Origin: Acidovorax radicis N35 | GTDB lineage: Bacteria; Pseudomonadota; Gammaproteobacteria; Burkholderiales; Burkholderiaceae_C | Assembly: GCF_000204195.1 (NCBI RefSeq) | Contig: NZ_AFBG01000022.1 | Span: 186,001 to 250,000 of the forward strand | Direction: 5' to 3' | Length of the DNA: 64,000 bases | Shown: positions 8,138 to 15,292 of the stretch, piece by piece | How the letters are laid out: every line of letters begins with the position of its first letter | Position numbering within the stretch: the stretch's first letter is position 1 | Translations under genes and position numbers: made by a program | The notes under the pieces: generated by a model | Seen by the model: the letters and a program-made list of their open reading frames with translations, nothing else | Told to the model about the DNA's origin: nothing | The model's database searches: none

Positions 8138-9541
8138 TCAGCCCGCAGCGCCCTGCGATGTATCGTCCGGGCACGGCAGGCGCGCAGTCACCCGCAGGCC
8201 CGGTTCGGCGTTGCGCACCAGCAGCGTGCCGCCGTGGGCTTGCGTGACCAGGCGACACAGGTACAGCCCCAGCCCCACCCCACCCGTGGTGCGCTGGCGC
8301 GCAGTGTCAGGGCGGTAGAACGCCTGGGCCAGATGTGGCAGATGCTCGGGCGGTACGCCAGGGCCGTGGTCCCGCACCTCGATCTCTACCACGCCTTCGT
8401 GCAGCCGCAATTCGATCTGCGGCGGCTGGGCCGCCGGGTCGTTGTGGCGCAGGCTGTTGTCCAGCAGATTGCGCATCAGCAGGCGCACGCGGGATCGGTC
8501 GAGCATGCAGGTGGGCAAGGTGCCGGTCACCAGCAGCGTGATCGCCGTAGCCCCGGGGTGCCGCACTTCCAGCTCCGCCACTACCTCCCGCGCGAGTTCG
8601 GCCAGGTTGGTGGGTTCGCGGTGCAGGGCCGCATGGCGTCCGGCCAGGCGCTCGCTTTCGAGCAGGTCGGTGATGAGCCGAGCCATCTCACCCAGATCGC
8701 GCATCAGGGCTGCACGCTGAGCCAGTACATCGGGCGACTCGGGCAGCAGCTCGGTGTTCAGGCGCGCCCGCGTGAGGGGGCTGCGCAGTTCGTGGCTCAT
8801 GGCCAGCAGCAGGGCCCGCTTGGCCTCCAGCATCTGGTGGATGTCTTCGCCCATGGTGTTGATCGTGCCCGCCAGCTGGCCCAGCTCGTCGGGCCGGTGC
8901 GCGTGGCGCACCGGAATCGGCTCGCCAAAGTCGCCATTGCCAAAGCGCCGTGCGCCATGCCGGATGTCGTCCAGGGGCCGCAACAGGTGGCGCACATACA
9001 CATAGGCCAGCGCGGTGAGCAACAACAATACCGTGAGCGTGCCCCACGCAATGCGTGGACGCTTGTCCCACGACAGCGCGTTGAGCCCGAATTCGATGTG
9101 GTGACCATCGGCCGTGGTGCGCTGCAGCAGCCGGTAGCCGGTGTCTTCCCGGCTCCAGTGGTCCTGGCGCTCCACCTTGTCGCTCATCCAGTCAGGGCGC
9201 GCCCGGTCGGGATGCGAATCCCAGTGGACCTGCGGCCCGTCGATGCGCAACGTCACTGGCAGCCGGTTCGCAATGGCCTGGGCCCGCTCGATGCTGGGAG
9301 GACTGCCGATCTCGGCGGTGAGACGATCCACATAGTCCATCAGCAGCGGGCGCGCGGCTTCCTTCCAGCCCAGCGCCACCACCTTCTGCATGCCCCCCAT
9401 GAAGACCACCGCGACGGTCACGGCCAGGGCCATGAACACCAACACCAGGCGGATGCGCAGCGAATACCCGACAGCGTCGCGCGCGCGCTGGTGCCAGGGA
9501 CAACCGGGATCGTGCCCAGGCAGCGAATCAGAGGACTTCAT
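8138..9541 (-). CDS. Sensor histidine kinase with HAMP domain
   Basis: This is a 467-residue inner-membrane kinase. TM1 lies around RLVLVFMALAVTVAVVFMGG (about 30-50), a periplasmic domain of roughly 115 residues follows, then TM2 around TLTVLLLLTALAYVYV and a HAMP linker. The phospho-acceptor box MSHELRSPLTR puts the His near residue 248. The ATP-binding domain shows the N-box NLLDNSLRHND, the G1 box DHGPGVP and the G2 box GGVGLGLYLC. Its start overlaps the response regulator stop by 4 bp. The partner lipoprotein at the head of the operon suggests an envelope-stress or cation sensor, by analogy with Cpx-like systems. Confidence 0.93.
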   Translation of the reverse strand: MKSSDSLPGHDPGCPWHQRARDAVGYSLRIRLVLVFMALAVTVAVVFMGGMQKVVALGWKEAARPLLMDYVDRLTAEIGSPPSIERAQAIANRLPVTLRIDGPQVHWDSHPDRARPDWMSDKVERQDHWSREDTGYRLLQRTTADGHHIEFGLNALSWDKRPRIAWGTLTVLLLLTALAYVYVRHLLRPLDDIRHGARRFGNGDFGEPIPVRHAHRPDELGQLAGTINTMGEDIHQMLEAKRALLLAMSHELRSPLTRARLNTELLPESPDVLAQRAALMRDLGEMARLITDLLESERLAGRHAALHREPTNLAELAREVVAELEVRHPGATAITLLVTGTLPTCMLDRSRVRLLMRNLLDNSLRHNDPAAQPPQIELRLHEGVVEIEVRDHGPGVPPEHLPHLAQAFYRPDTARQRTTGGVGLGLYLCRLVTQAHGGTLLVRNAEPGLRVTARLPCPDDTSQGAAG

Positions 9542-10263
9542 GACGAGATCGATGTCGAGGATGGGGCGCCAGACGCGCTTGCCGCCCTGCGCAGCGCCAG
9601 CGAATATCCCGCGTTGCGCAGCGTCTTGATGCAGTCCAACGGCTCCAGCTTCTTGCGCAGGCGGCTGACCACAATGTCCACTGCCCGCGTGTACAGCTCG
9701 GCCTCGTGCCCGCGCAGCTGGTTGAGGATGTCATCCCGGCTGAACACCTTGCCCGGCTCCCTCGCCAACAGGTGTAGCAGGTCGAACTCAGTGCCTGTCA
9801 GCTCCAACACCGCCCCCTGGCGCACCACGCTGCGGCGGGCTGCGTCAATGCTCAGGCCTTCAAACTCCAACGTGGCATCGGCAACGCTGCCAGGTGTGCT
9901 GGTACGGCGGCGGCGCAGCACTGTCTGCAGCCGGGCCACCAGCTCGCGCGGTTCAAAGGGCTTTGGCAAGTAATCATCCGCACCCAGCTCCAGCCCTACC
10001 ACACGATCCATCACCTCACCCCGGGCCGTCAGCATCACGATGGGCAGATCGCCCTGCTTGCGGATGGTGCGGCACAGTTCAAACCCATCCATTTCAGGCA
10101 GCATGACATCCAGGATGGCGGCGTCAAACCCGCCCGCTGCCAGCTGGGCCAGTCCGTCGCTGGGTTTGAGTGCGTGAATCAACTCCAGCTCGAACCGCTG
10201 AAAATAGATAGCCAGCGGGGGGCCAAGCTGCGCGTCGTCGTCAATAAGCAGGATGCGGTGCAT
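9538..10263 (-). CDS. OmpR/PhoB-family response regulator
   Basis: This 241-residue regulator partners the kinase encoded directly downstream. The receiver domain has the acidic cluster DDD at 8-10, the phospho-acceptor Asp52 in LDVMLPEMDGFEL, the Thr/Ala switch in MLTARGE and the conserved Lys in DYLPKPF. A winged-helix effector domain follows, with LTGTEFDLLHLLAREPGKVFSR and AVDIVVSRLRKKLEP. I chose the ATG at 10263 over an upstream TTG at 10269. The last 17 residues after YSLALRR are Ala/Ser-rich and atypical. Three GAAAC/GAAAT repeats spaced 10 bp apart before the operon (11170-11194) are a plausible binding site. Confidence 0.93.
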   Translation of the reverse strand: MHRILLIDDDAQLGPPLAIYFQRFELELIHALKPSDGLAQLAAGGFDAAILDVMLPEMDGFELCRTIRKQGDLPIVMLTARGEVMDRVVGLELGADDYLPKPFEPRELVARLQTVLRRRRTSTPGSVADATLEFEGLSIDAARRSVVRQGAVLELTGTEFDLLHLLAREPGKVFSRDDILNQLRGHEAELYTRAVDIVVSRLRKKLEPLDCIKTLRNAGYSLALRRAASASGAPSSTSISS

Positions 10264-10280
10264 GAGCAATTCTCACACCG

Positions 10281-10625
10281 TCAGGCGCTAGCTCCATGGG
10301 CCACCCCTCCCGCACAGTCCACCACACGCAATGCGCGGTGTCGCACGATCAACTTGCGAAGGCGGCCCTGTGCGCCGGAGTGGAGTGTGTCAAAGTGGTC
10401 AGCGGCGGCCAACAGAGCGGGCAAGGTCTGGGCCGCCGTTGCGGGCCGGCGGGCAACCAAGCCCAGTGCATGTTCACGGTCAAAACGCGGCCCCCAGACC
10501 AGCGACATCAACTCATCGTGGGGATCGGGCATGCCCGCCAGCAGCGCAGGCCCATGTTTGCGCACGCCCTGTGCCAGGCGGTGGATGGGTTCCAGCGTGG
10601 GTGACATGTGAAAGCCCCCCGCCAT
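10281..10625 (-). CDS. Unknown protein in the lipoprotein/two-component operon
   Basis: This 114-residue protein has no domain I recognise. Its ATG shares one base with the stop of the upstream lipoprotein gene (TGATG), and it ends 17 bp before the response regulator start, so it is very probably a member of the operon. An internal ATG seven codons in has a better GGGGGG-type ribosome-binding site and may be the real start. The sequence is soluble and Arg/His/Ala-rich (LARRPATAAQTLPALLAAAD, LIVRHRALRVVDCAGG), with no signal peptide or TM segment. A function in tuning the two-component pathway is possible but is only inferred from position. Confidence 0.55.
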   Translation of the reverse strand: MAGGFHMSPTLEPIHRLAQGVRKHGPALLAGMPDPHDELMSLVWGPRFDREHALGLVARRPATAAQTLPALLAAADHFDTLHSGAQGRLRKLIVRHRALRVVDCAGGVAHGASA

Positions 10626-11092
10626 CAGCCGCGCGCCATCCAGCCCTTGCGCCGCTGCATCAGCTCGCGCACTTTCTGCTGCTGGTCGGGGTTCAGGCTG
10701 TCGTAAAAATCGGCCAATGCGCTGATCACTTCAGGGCTATTGGCCTGGACTGCGCGGGTCTTTTCCTCCAGCAGCGTCTGCGCCCGCACACGGTCGAATG
10801 TGGCACCTGCCACGATGGCCTGCATCTCTGCGCGGGGGTCTGCAGCCTTGCCGATGAAGGCTGTACGCTGCGCCTCCATTTTGTCGGCCAGTACATTGAG
10901 CTTGAGCTTTTGCGCATCGTTCAGGTCTAGCTTGCTGCTGACCCGCTCGACGACCTTGCCACGCACTTCGGCCATCTTTTCGGCACTCATCGGGCCATGG
11001 TGATGGTGGCCGCTGGAGCAGGCCGTCAAACCGCCTACCGCGATAGAGACGCCGAAGATGCCCGCCAGGGTTTTCTTGATCCAGGGTTTCAT
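10625..11092 (-). CDS. Spy/CpxP-like periplasmic lipoprotein
   Basis: The product has 155 residues. A lipobox LTAC places the lipidated Cys at residue 25, followed by SSGHHHHGP, a short His cluster that could bind metal. The rest is helical and matches the Spy/CpxP (LTXXQ) style, with LDLNDAQKLKLNVLADKMEAQ and LNPDQQQKVRELMQRRKG as the two repeated motifs. Family members act as periplasmic chaperones or feedback sensors for envelope stress. AAAGGA sits before the ATG. It heads an operon with an unknown gene, a response regulator and a kinase. It differs from classical Spy in being a predicted lipoprotein. Confidence 0.82.
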   Translation of the reverse strand: MKPWIKKTLAGIFGVSIAVGGLTACSSGHHHHGPMSAEKMAEVRGKVVERVSSKLDLNDAQKLKLNVLADKMEAQRTAFIGKAADPRAEMQAIVAGATFDRVRAQTLLEEKTRAVQANSPEVISALADFYDSLNPDQQQKVRELMQRRKGWMARG

Positions 11093-11169
11093 GGTGCAGT
11101 CCTTTCATGGACGGTGTTGAACATGACCCTGATGGTGCCGACAGAGCGTGCCGATGTGGTCTCGACGCA

Positions 11170-11194
11170 GTTTCGGTTTATTTCATTTTGTTTC
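11170..11194. promoter_or_regulatory. Predicted response-regulator box: three repeats with 10-bp period
   Basis: On the minus strand GAAAC, GAAAT and GAAAC occur exactly 10 bp apart in the upstream region of the lipoprotein gene, about 78-102 bp before its ATG. One-turn spacing of 5-bp direct repeats is typical for OmpR/PhoB-family regulators. The segment is AT-rich within a GC-rich locus. It is a plausible autoregulatory site for the regulator at 9538-10263. Confidence 0.5.
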
Positions 11195-11253
11195 GCCGTC
11201 ACGGCATGGTGTGACAACTGCCCAGCGCCTGCCCACGGGGCAAGCCGGGCATT

Positions 11254-11529
11254 TCAACGCAACACGGCCGATAGAACAACCAAGCGGTCTGCCAGCTCTG
11301 AGGCCCCGGTACGCATCTGGTCCAGCGGTATGGTGCCCACACTCCAACCGCCGTACCAGATGTCAAACGCCGTGACGCCAGGAAAGCCTGCGCCCTGTCC
11401 ATACGCCTGGATCGCCTGGTCTATTTCGGGGTGCAAACTGGGCACGCCCAGCAGCAGTTTTCCATCGAATACCCTTGCCAGATACTGCTGAGCCCCCTCC
11501 GGCCGGATATGCAGCGTCAGCACTGACAT
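11254..11529 (-). CDS. Small unknown protein (91 aa)
   Basis: I do not recognise a family. From the ATG at 11529 (preceded by GGGAAAAA) the protein begins MSVLTLHIRPEGAQQYLARV. It continues with balanced composition, including LHPEIDQAIQAYGQGAGFPG and FDIWYGGWSVGTIPLDQM, which looks like a folded protein rather than a random frame. A TTG at 11574, overlapping the stop of the next upstream small gene, is an alternative start. It is the last of four small minus-strand genes. No TM segment or signal peptide is seen. Confidence 0.5.
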   Translation of the reverse strand: MSVLTLHIRPEGAQQYLARVFDGKLLLGVPSLHPEIDQAIQAYGQGAGFPGVTAFDIWYGGWSVGTIPLDQMRTGASELADRLVVLSAVLR

Positions 11530-11570
11530 CGCTTTTTCCCATACGAATCCGTCTTCAGACACAACACCAT

Positions 11571-11771
11571 TCAACCCATTGCTTGCAGCTCTCGATATTC
11601 AAGGTCTGCAAATTGCAACTCCCGCTCCAGACCGTGGCCGTCATGGCGGTCAGGACACAGGTTGTCGGTTTGCTGGCGCTGCAGGAGTGTGTCAGTGGGC
11701 TGACCCATCTGCATCAACGGGGCCTCTGGGCAAGCTTCGAGATGGTGGAACGTTGGATGGAAGAAAAACAT
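11571..11771 (-). CDS. Small unknown protein (66 aa)
   Basis: A 66-residue frame opens at an ATG at 11771 with GGAG about 7 nt upstream. It begins MFFFHPTFHHLEACPEAPLM and is rich in His, Gln and acidic residues later on (DRHDGHGLERELQFADLEYR). Its stop overlaps a possible TTG start of the following small gene, so coupling is possible. It has no recognised domain and could be spurious; the ribosome-binding site and same-strand neighbours are the main support. Confidence 0.35.
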   Translation of the reverse strand: MFFFHPTFHHLEACPEAPLMQMGQPTDTLLQRQQTDNLCPDRHDGHGLERELQFADLEYRELQAMG

Positions 11772-11889
11772 GGTGCACTCCAAAGGCTGGGCTTTTAAAA
11801 AGCCCCGTCAGGACATTAAGGTCCGGGCCCGCCGGGGCCCATGTCAGAGCCCCATGGGGACAGACGTAAGACTGCGCCTACAGCCCCAG

Positions 11890-12255
11890 TTAAGTGACAT
11901 GTGCGGGCAAAAGCTGGGAGGTCGCCCTTGCGAGGTGGGGCGGTACGCTGCTGTGGTCAGCGCTGGGAGTTCGTCTGTCCCCCAAGGCATCACCTTCCCC
12001 GGCCAGCAGTCCGATGGAGTCCAGCGCAGTCGGCGGGTCACAAGGCTCTGCATACACACGCAATGCAATGTCTTCGGCCGCTGGCGAAAAATACAACCAG
12101 AGGTTGTCGTGCTCTTTGTCATAGCAAGAAAAAAGCGCCCTCCCTGACCCTGGAGGGCACATCAGAAACTTTGACATGAACATCTGCTGGATCCGCAAAG
12201 CTGGCTCGAAAGCCTGTTCGTCATTGCCCAGAGCCAATTTGTACCAACTGCTCAT
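11890..12255 (-). CDS. Small unknown protein (121 aa)
   Basis: This 121-residue protein starts at an ATG with AAAGG upstream. It begins MSSWYKLALGNDEQAFEPAL, and the first 95 residues look like a real fold, with FMSKFLMCPPGSGRALFSCY and DNLWLYFSPAAEDIALRVYA. The final 25 residues are low in hydrophobics and may be disordered. No family is recognised and there is no membrane segment. It is in a group of four small minus-strand genes between the two-component operon and the integrated element. Confidence 0.55.
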   Translation of the reverse strand: MSSWYKLALGNDEQAFEPALRIQQMFMSKFLMCPPGSGRALFSCYDKEHDNLWLYFSPAAEDIALRVYAEPCDPPTALDSIGLLAGEGDALGDRRTPSADHSSVPPHLARATSQLLPAHVT

Positions 12256-12404
12256 ATGCGCCTTTCGTGTGGTCGTGCCAGTAATACGGAACGTTCATCG
12301 TATTTTTGGCCTGCGACTACGGCACTTCTTGTGCAGCGCATCAATCTGTAGGACAGATTCTTCCAATGCCTCAGGTGCTGCCGGGCATCGCCATGGCTTG
12401 GCAA

Positions 12405-12665
12405 TCAATCGTAGGAGGACTCCAGATCACAATGTGGCTCCCGACGGGGCGCTCTCACACGAGATCCGTAGGCTCTCAGCGTTGCACAGCCGAGGCCGGT
12501 GATGTAAAGCACCTGGGCTTTCTGGTGGGGGGAATCAACCGGCGGAAGCTGCACCTCCACCATTCCAGCAGCGCGCAAGACACGCAGTTTGTCGATGTTG
12601 ACGACATCCGATTCAATCAGGGGAAGCGCGTCGCGCTCCAGCTCCCTTAAGTACTCCATTGGCAT
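12405..12665 (-). CDS. Small unknown protein (86 aa)
   Basis: This 86-residue frame has a very good ribosome-binding site (GGAGG, 6 nt before the ATG). It begins MPMEYLRELERDALPLIESD and continues VVNIDKLRVLRAAGMVEVQL, a helix pair with a strand that could be a small winged-helix-like domain. The C-terminal third is Arg-rich. No family is recognised. It is the first of the four-gene cluster on this strand; about 150 bp separates it from the next gene. Confidence 0.55.
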   Translation of the reverse strand: MPMEYLRELERDALPLIESDVVNIDKLRVLRAAGMVEVQLPPVDSPHQKAQVLYITGLGCATLRAYGSRVRAPRREPHCDLESSYD

Positions 12666-13223
12666 GGTGGCCTCCGGCTTGAACGAGGAAAGATTGTGAA
12701 GCGCGAGCCTCTGCCGCTCAAGAATTGATACAAGAAGCTACAACCTTGCAGCTCCTGCACGCCGCATTACCAATGAAGTGCCCGTGTAGCTTGGTGGCGG
12801 GCCCGTGACGCCCTAAAACCCACACCCCAACTGTTGCCATTTAGACAGGCGCTTGGTCCGCCAAAGAATGGGCCACAAGCCCATGCCGATTTTTGTGATC
12901 TTCTTCAGGAGCAATCCATGGCGGCCGCGGTGCTTTACCGCCATTGCGCAGAGACGAAGTCGTTGAACCACCTGCCTTCATGGCGGAGAACTGCTCAACA
13001 AGCCCCGGACATGGACGAACACCACCACGCCATCTGCATCCGTCTTCCGAAACGCGAGGAACCTGCAGCGCCATCGCAGTTGGCACTTCAGCAATCTGGG
13101 CAATACGGACTTATTTCACGATTGCAAGCTGCACCCCTGCTGCGCGGTTCGAAACCCGGCTTAGGATGCACCTACCGTCAAATCCGGCGGTTCGCCCCCC
13201 CTGTGCGAGTGATGCAATGATTT

Positions 13224-13250
13224 AGCCCGCCTCGTGCGGGCTATTTTTTT
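13224..13250 (+). terminator. Rho-independent terminator
   Basis: The hairpin AGCCCGCCTCGTGCGGGCT (13224-13242) is followed by A and seven T on the plus strand. No clear plus-strand gene ends just before it, which suggests a lost or unrecognised transcript upstream. Confidence 0.7.
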
Positions 13251-13553
13251 CACTTCTGGACGTTGACGCCATGGAAGCTGAAGCCAGCTCATTTGGAGCA
13301 TAGCCATTCATTGACAACCGATCAGCTACCGAAGATCAAAAACGAGAAAGGGACAGCTGCTCCCCACGCCGTAGATGAGACGATCTGGTGCTTTGCGAGT
13401 CGGACGACCTATCGCCCCCCTCGCAATCAACTCCGAAAATTTCTCGCGACCACCCGAAAAACCGAAGCGCTGAAGGCAAGGGCTGAGCTCAGGAGGTTGT
13501 TTGGTTGCAGGTACAGAGTCTCCTATGACAACCCCCTTTCGAAAGAGGGAAGT

Positions 13554-13612
13554 GGGGGTACACAACACCGATTTCACCAGATTTCTCGGTTTGTACCCCC
13601 AATTGCACCCCC
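13554..13612. repeat. GGGGGTAC-type repeats, possible arm sites of another integrase
   Basis: GGGGGTAC at 13554-13561 faces GTACCCCC at 13593-13600 and GCACCCCC at 13605-13612. The last two sit in direct repeats TTGTACCCCC and TTGCACCCCC with a 12-bp period. Short repeats of this kind flank integrase-dependent attachment sites in many islands. They lie just outside the present element and differ from its own CGGTGTGA arms. Confidence 0.4.
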
Positions 13613-13675
13613 AGTTTGCGTTGGCTGGGGATGGGCAAGCCATGGACGGCCATGGACGCTAAGCCCTTGATTTAC

Positions 13676-13714
13676 CAAAGAAAAAGGGCGTCCACTGGAT
13701 TAGTGTGGACGCCC
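13676..13714 (-). terminator. Displaced ssrA terminator
   Basis: The hairpin GGGCGTCCACTGGATTAGTG (start of the stem) closes at GACGCCC, 13686-13714. On the minus strand it is followed by the T-rich complement of CAAAGAAAAA. It stands 20 bp beyond the displaced ssrA 3' end fragment, exactly as the active terminator (23166-23207) stands beyond the intact gene. It is therefore the former ssrA terminator, now separated from the gene by the inserted element. Confidence 0.65.
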
Positions 13715-13733
13715 TTGGACGGTATGGTGGTGG

Positions 13734-13759
13734 GCTGGCGGGAATTGAACCCGCGTCCG
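13734..13759. repeat. Attachment-site direct repeat, left copy (displaced ssrA 3' end)
   Basis: These 26 bp are identical to 23224-23249 inside the ssrA 3' region (GCTGGCGGGAATTGAACCCG and six more bases). They encode the T-arm and part of the acceptor stem on the minus strand. Sequence on either side differs, so this is the crossover core left when the element inserted. The acceptor end here reads GCCCACCACCA, against GCTCCACCA in the intact gene. Confidence 0.85.
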
Positions 13760-13788
13760 CTCCTTACTGGAAGCGGCTCCCGTCAAAT

Positions 13789-13807
13789 CGGTGTGAAAAC
13801 GGTGTGA
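13789..13807. repeat. Left-end arm-type repeats CGGTGTGA
   Basis: Two copies of CGGTGTGA start at 13789 and 13800, 11 bp apart. The same octamer with the same 11-bp period occurs three times at the right end (23106-23135). This placement inside both ends of the element is typical of integrase arm-binding sites. Confidence 0.65.
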
Positions 13808-13987
13808 TTTTCGGCACCATGACCGACACCGTCAGACACCATATTTGCTACCAATTGCAATCTCGATCCCCTATTGAGATCAACAACAAGAGGCACTGGC
13901 TACCCTCATGCAGACTCATTGCTCGCCCCGCCCGGGCTTTCGATACGGCCCGTCTCCTACGCTCAAGGTGGGAGGCCTAAGCAGGGC

Positions 13988-14359
13988 TCAGGCGTGAGCG
14001 TAGTCCGCAATCAGCACGGTCGCTGGGATGCCTAGATTCGCATTGAGGCGCCGAATCATGCCCAACGTGAGCGGGCGCTTGCGGGCCAGCACCTCATAAA
14101 CACGATTGCTCTTGCCAATGATGGGCTCCAGATCCTTCACGGTGATACCGCTCTGCTCCATCTGAAACTTGATGGCTTCAATGGGGTCTGGAAGGCCGAT
14201 GGGGAAATGTTTGGCCTCGTAGGCTTCGACCAGCGTACCCAGAATTTCCAGCTCTTCGCCTTCTGGTGATTCAGCCACCGGATCAAGGTCGATGAGGTCA
14301 GAAACGCGCGCCAGTGTTGCGCGGTACGTTTCTTCGTTGCGAATGGCTTTGACTTCCAT
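13988..14359 (-). CDS. higA: HigA-type antitoxin
   Basis: This is a 123-residue DNA-binding antitoxin. The C-terminal half carries a helix-turn-helix with GITVKDLEPIIGKSNRVYEV and LTLGMIRRLNANLGIPATVL, as in the XRE-like HigA group. The N-terminal half is acidic (DLDPVAESPEGEELEILGTL) and probably wraps the toxin. It starts 16 bp after the toxin gene, in the toxin-first order characteristic of HigBA. It should neutralise HigB and repress the operon through the palindrome at 14700-14714. It is the first module inside the left end of the element and may stabilise it. Confidence 0.88.
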   Translation of the reverse strand: MEVKAIRNEETYRATLARVSDLIDLDPVAESPEGEELEILGTLVEAYEAKHFPIGLPDPIEAIKFQMEQSGITVKDLEPIIGKSNRVYEVLARKRPLTLGMIRRLNANLGIPATVLIADYAHA

Positions 14360-14375
14360 GTCGATTCTCCTTGGG

Positions 14376-14687
14376 TCACTTTGTCTGATCTACGGTGGCC
14401 GCATCCACGCGGTCGTATTGCGCATGGGTCCCAATGAACTTGATGTAGACCCATTGCATGCGATAGGCGATGGCCACGATAAGACGATAGTCATTGCCCT
14501 TGATGTTGAACACCACGCGGTTGTTGCCAACAATGCTGGCGCTCCCAAACTGGGCCTTCACATCTGCCGGGCTCGTCCATTGGGCGAACTTGACTGTCTC
14601 GTGCCACGCTTCCAGCGCCCCTCGTGCGTCCTGGTACTGGGGCTGGCTGTAGAAGTTGACCAGTGCTGAGTGCGCGACGATGTGCAT
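14376..14687 (-). CDS. higB: HigB-type toxin (mRNA interferase)
   Basis: This is a 103-residue protein of the HigB toxin group with a RelE-like fold. Conserved features include LEAWHETVKFAQWTSPADVK, FGSASIVGNNRVVFNIKGND, YRLIVAIAYRMQWVYIKFIG and THAQYDRVDAATV at the C-terminus. Such toxins cut mRNA on the ribosome. The order toxin then antitoxin, with 16 bp between them, fits HigBA. A 15-bp palindrome lies 12 bp upstream of the start. Both partners appear intact. Confidence 0.88.
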   Translation of the reverse strand: MHIVAHSALVNFYSQPQYQDARGALEAWHETVKFAQWTSPADVKAQFGSASIVGNNRVVFNIKGNDYRLIVAIAYRMQWVYIKFIGTHAQYDRVDAATVDQTK

Positions 14688-14699
14688 GGGTGAATTTTA

Positions 14700-14714
14700 G
14701 TCCCAATTTGGGAC
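14700..14714. promoter_or_regulatory. Predicted HigA operator
   Basis: GTCCCAATTTGGGAC is a palindrome of two 7-bp arms around a central T, 12 bp upstream of higB. It overlaps an AT-rich stretch (AATACAAATACAGAAT) likely to hold the promoter. Antitoxin binding here would give the usual autorepression. Confidence 0.6.
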
Positions 14715-14907
14715 CAATACAAATACAGAATCAGCCTCCCATCACTGCGGCCCGATTTCCCCTTGCTGTCAGCAATACAGGCAGGTGAACGCTACCGACG
14801 CCCTATTGGCCCAAACAGCCAACGGAGCTACCCCATGTTCGGCCCGCCTCCTACGGCATTGCGTAGCGGCACGGAGCTCAATGGACCTCTTTCACAAGGA
14901 GCGCACC

Positions 14908-15102
14908 ATGGCCACCGACCCGAACGAACACCCCGCACACAAGGTCCCCGAGACCTACCCTCTGCCGCCGGGCGATCTACCACCCAGCACTGAGACGCCG
15001 ACTCTGCCACCAGAGCCTCAGCTCCCACAGTCTGGACCAGACCACGTTGGCGAAGTTGAGGATGAAGGCGCAGACCCTGTGGGTCAGCCGCCCAGAATGT
15101 GA
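14908..15102 (+). CDS. Small Pro/Glu-rich unknown protein (64 aa)
   Basis: This frame has AAGGAG 6 nt before its ATG. It encodes 64 residues rich in Pro, Glu and Asp, beginning MATDPNEHPAHKVPETYPLP, with no hydrophobic core, so it is probably disordered. It reads away from HigBA and is followed by about 190 bp without a gene. The ribosome-binding site is the main support. I cannot suggest a role. Confidence 0.45.
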   Translation: MATDPNEHPAHKVPETYPLPPGDLPPSTETPTLPPEPQLPQSGPDHVGEVEDEGADPVGQPPRM

Positions 15103-15292
15103 GTTGTAGCTGACCTCGTAGTCGCCCAGGTGCTGCCCCTTCCATCACGTGGGCGCGGTAGTCCCCGGACTTGATCTTGATGATGTGCAGAGTGAGCAAC
15201 ATGGTGAAGTTGTGAGCCGCAAAAGACCCGGTCTGACCCACTAGCAATTTCCGCCAGCCAGATGCTGTAATGGTGACTTGGAGGGGAGTCAC

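Larger units (their letters stand above)
12666..13733. other. Gene-poor stretch between the small-gene cluster and the integrated element
   Basis: I see no supportable gene in this kilobase. Frames that open here have composition unlike the neighbours and lack ribosome-binding sites. It holds a plus-strand terminator at 13224-13250, a group of GGGGGTAC-type sites at 13554-13612, and a minus-strand terminator at 13676-13714 that belonged to ssrA before the element entered. It may contain decayed remains of an earlier insertion. Confidence 0.5.

Noticed and set aside
13263..13670. Plus-strand frame of 135 codons left of the element
   Set aside because: No ribosome-binding site, no domain, and it runs through the GGGGGTAC repeats and towards the displaced ssrA end.
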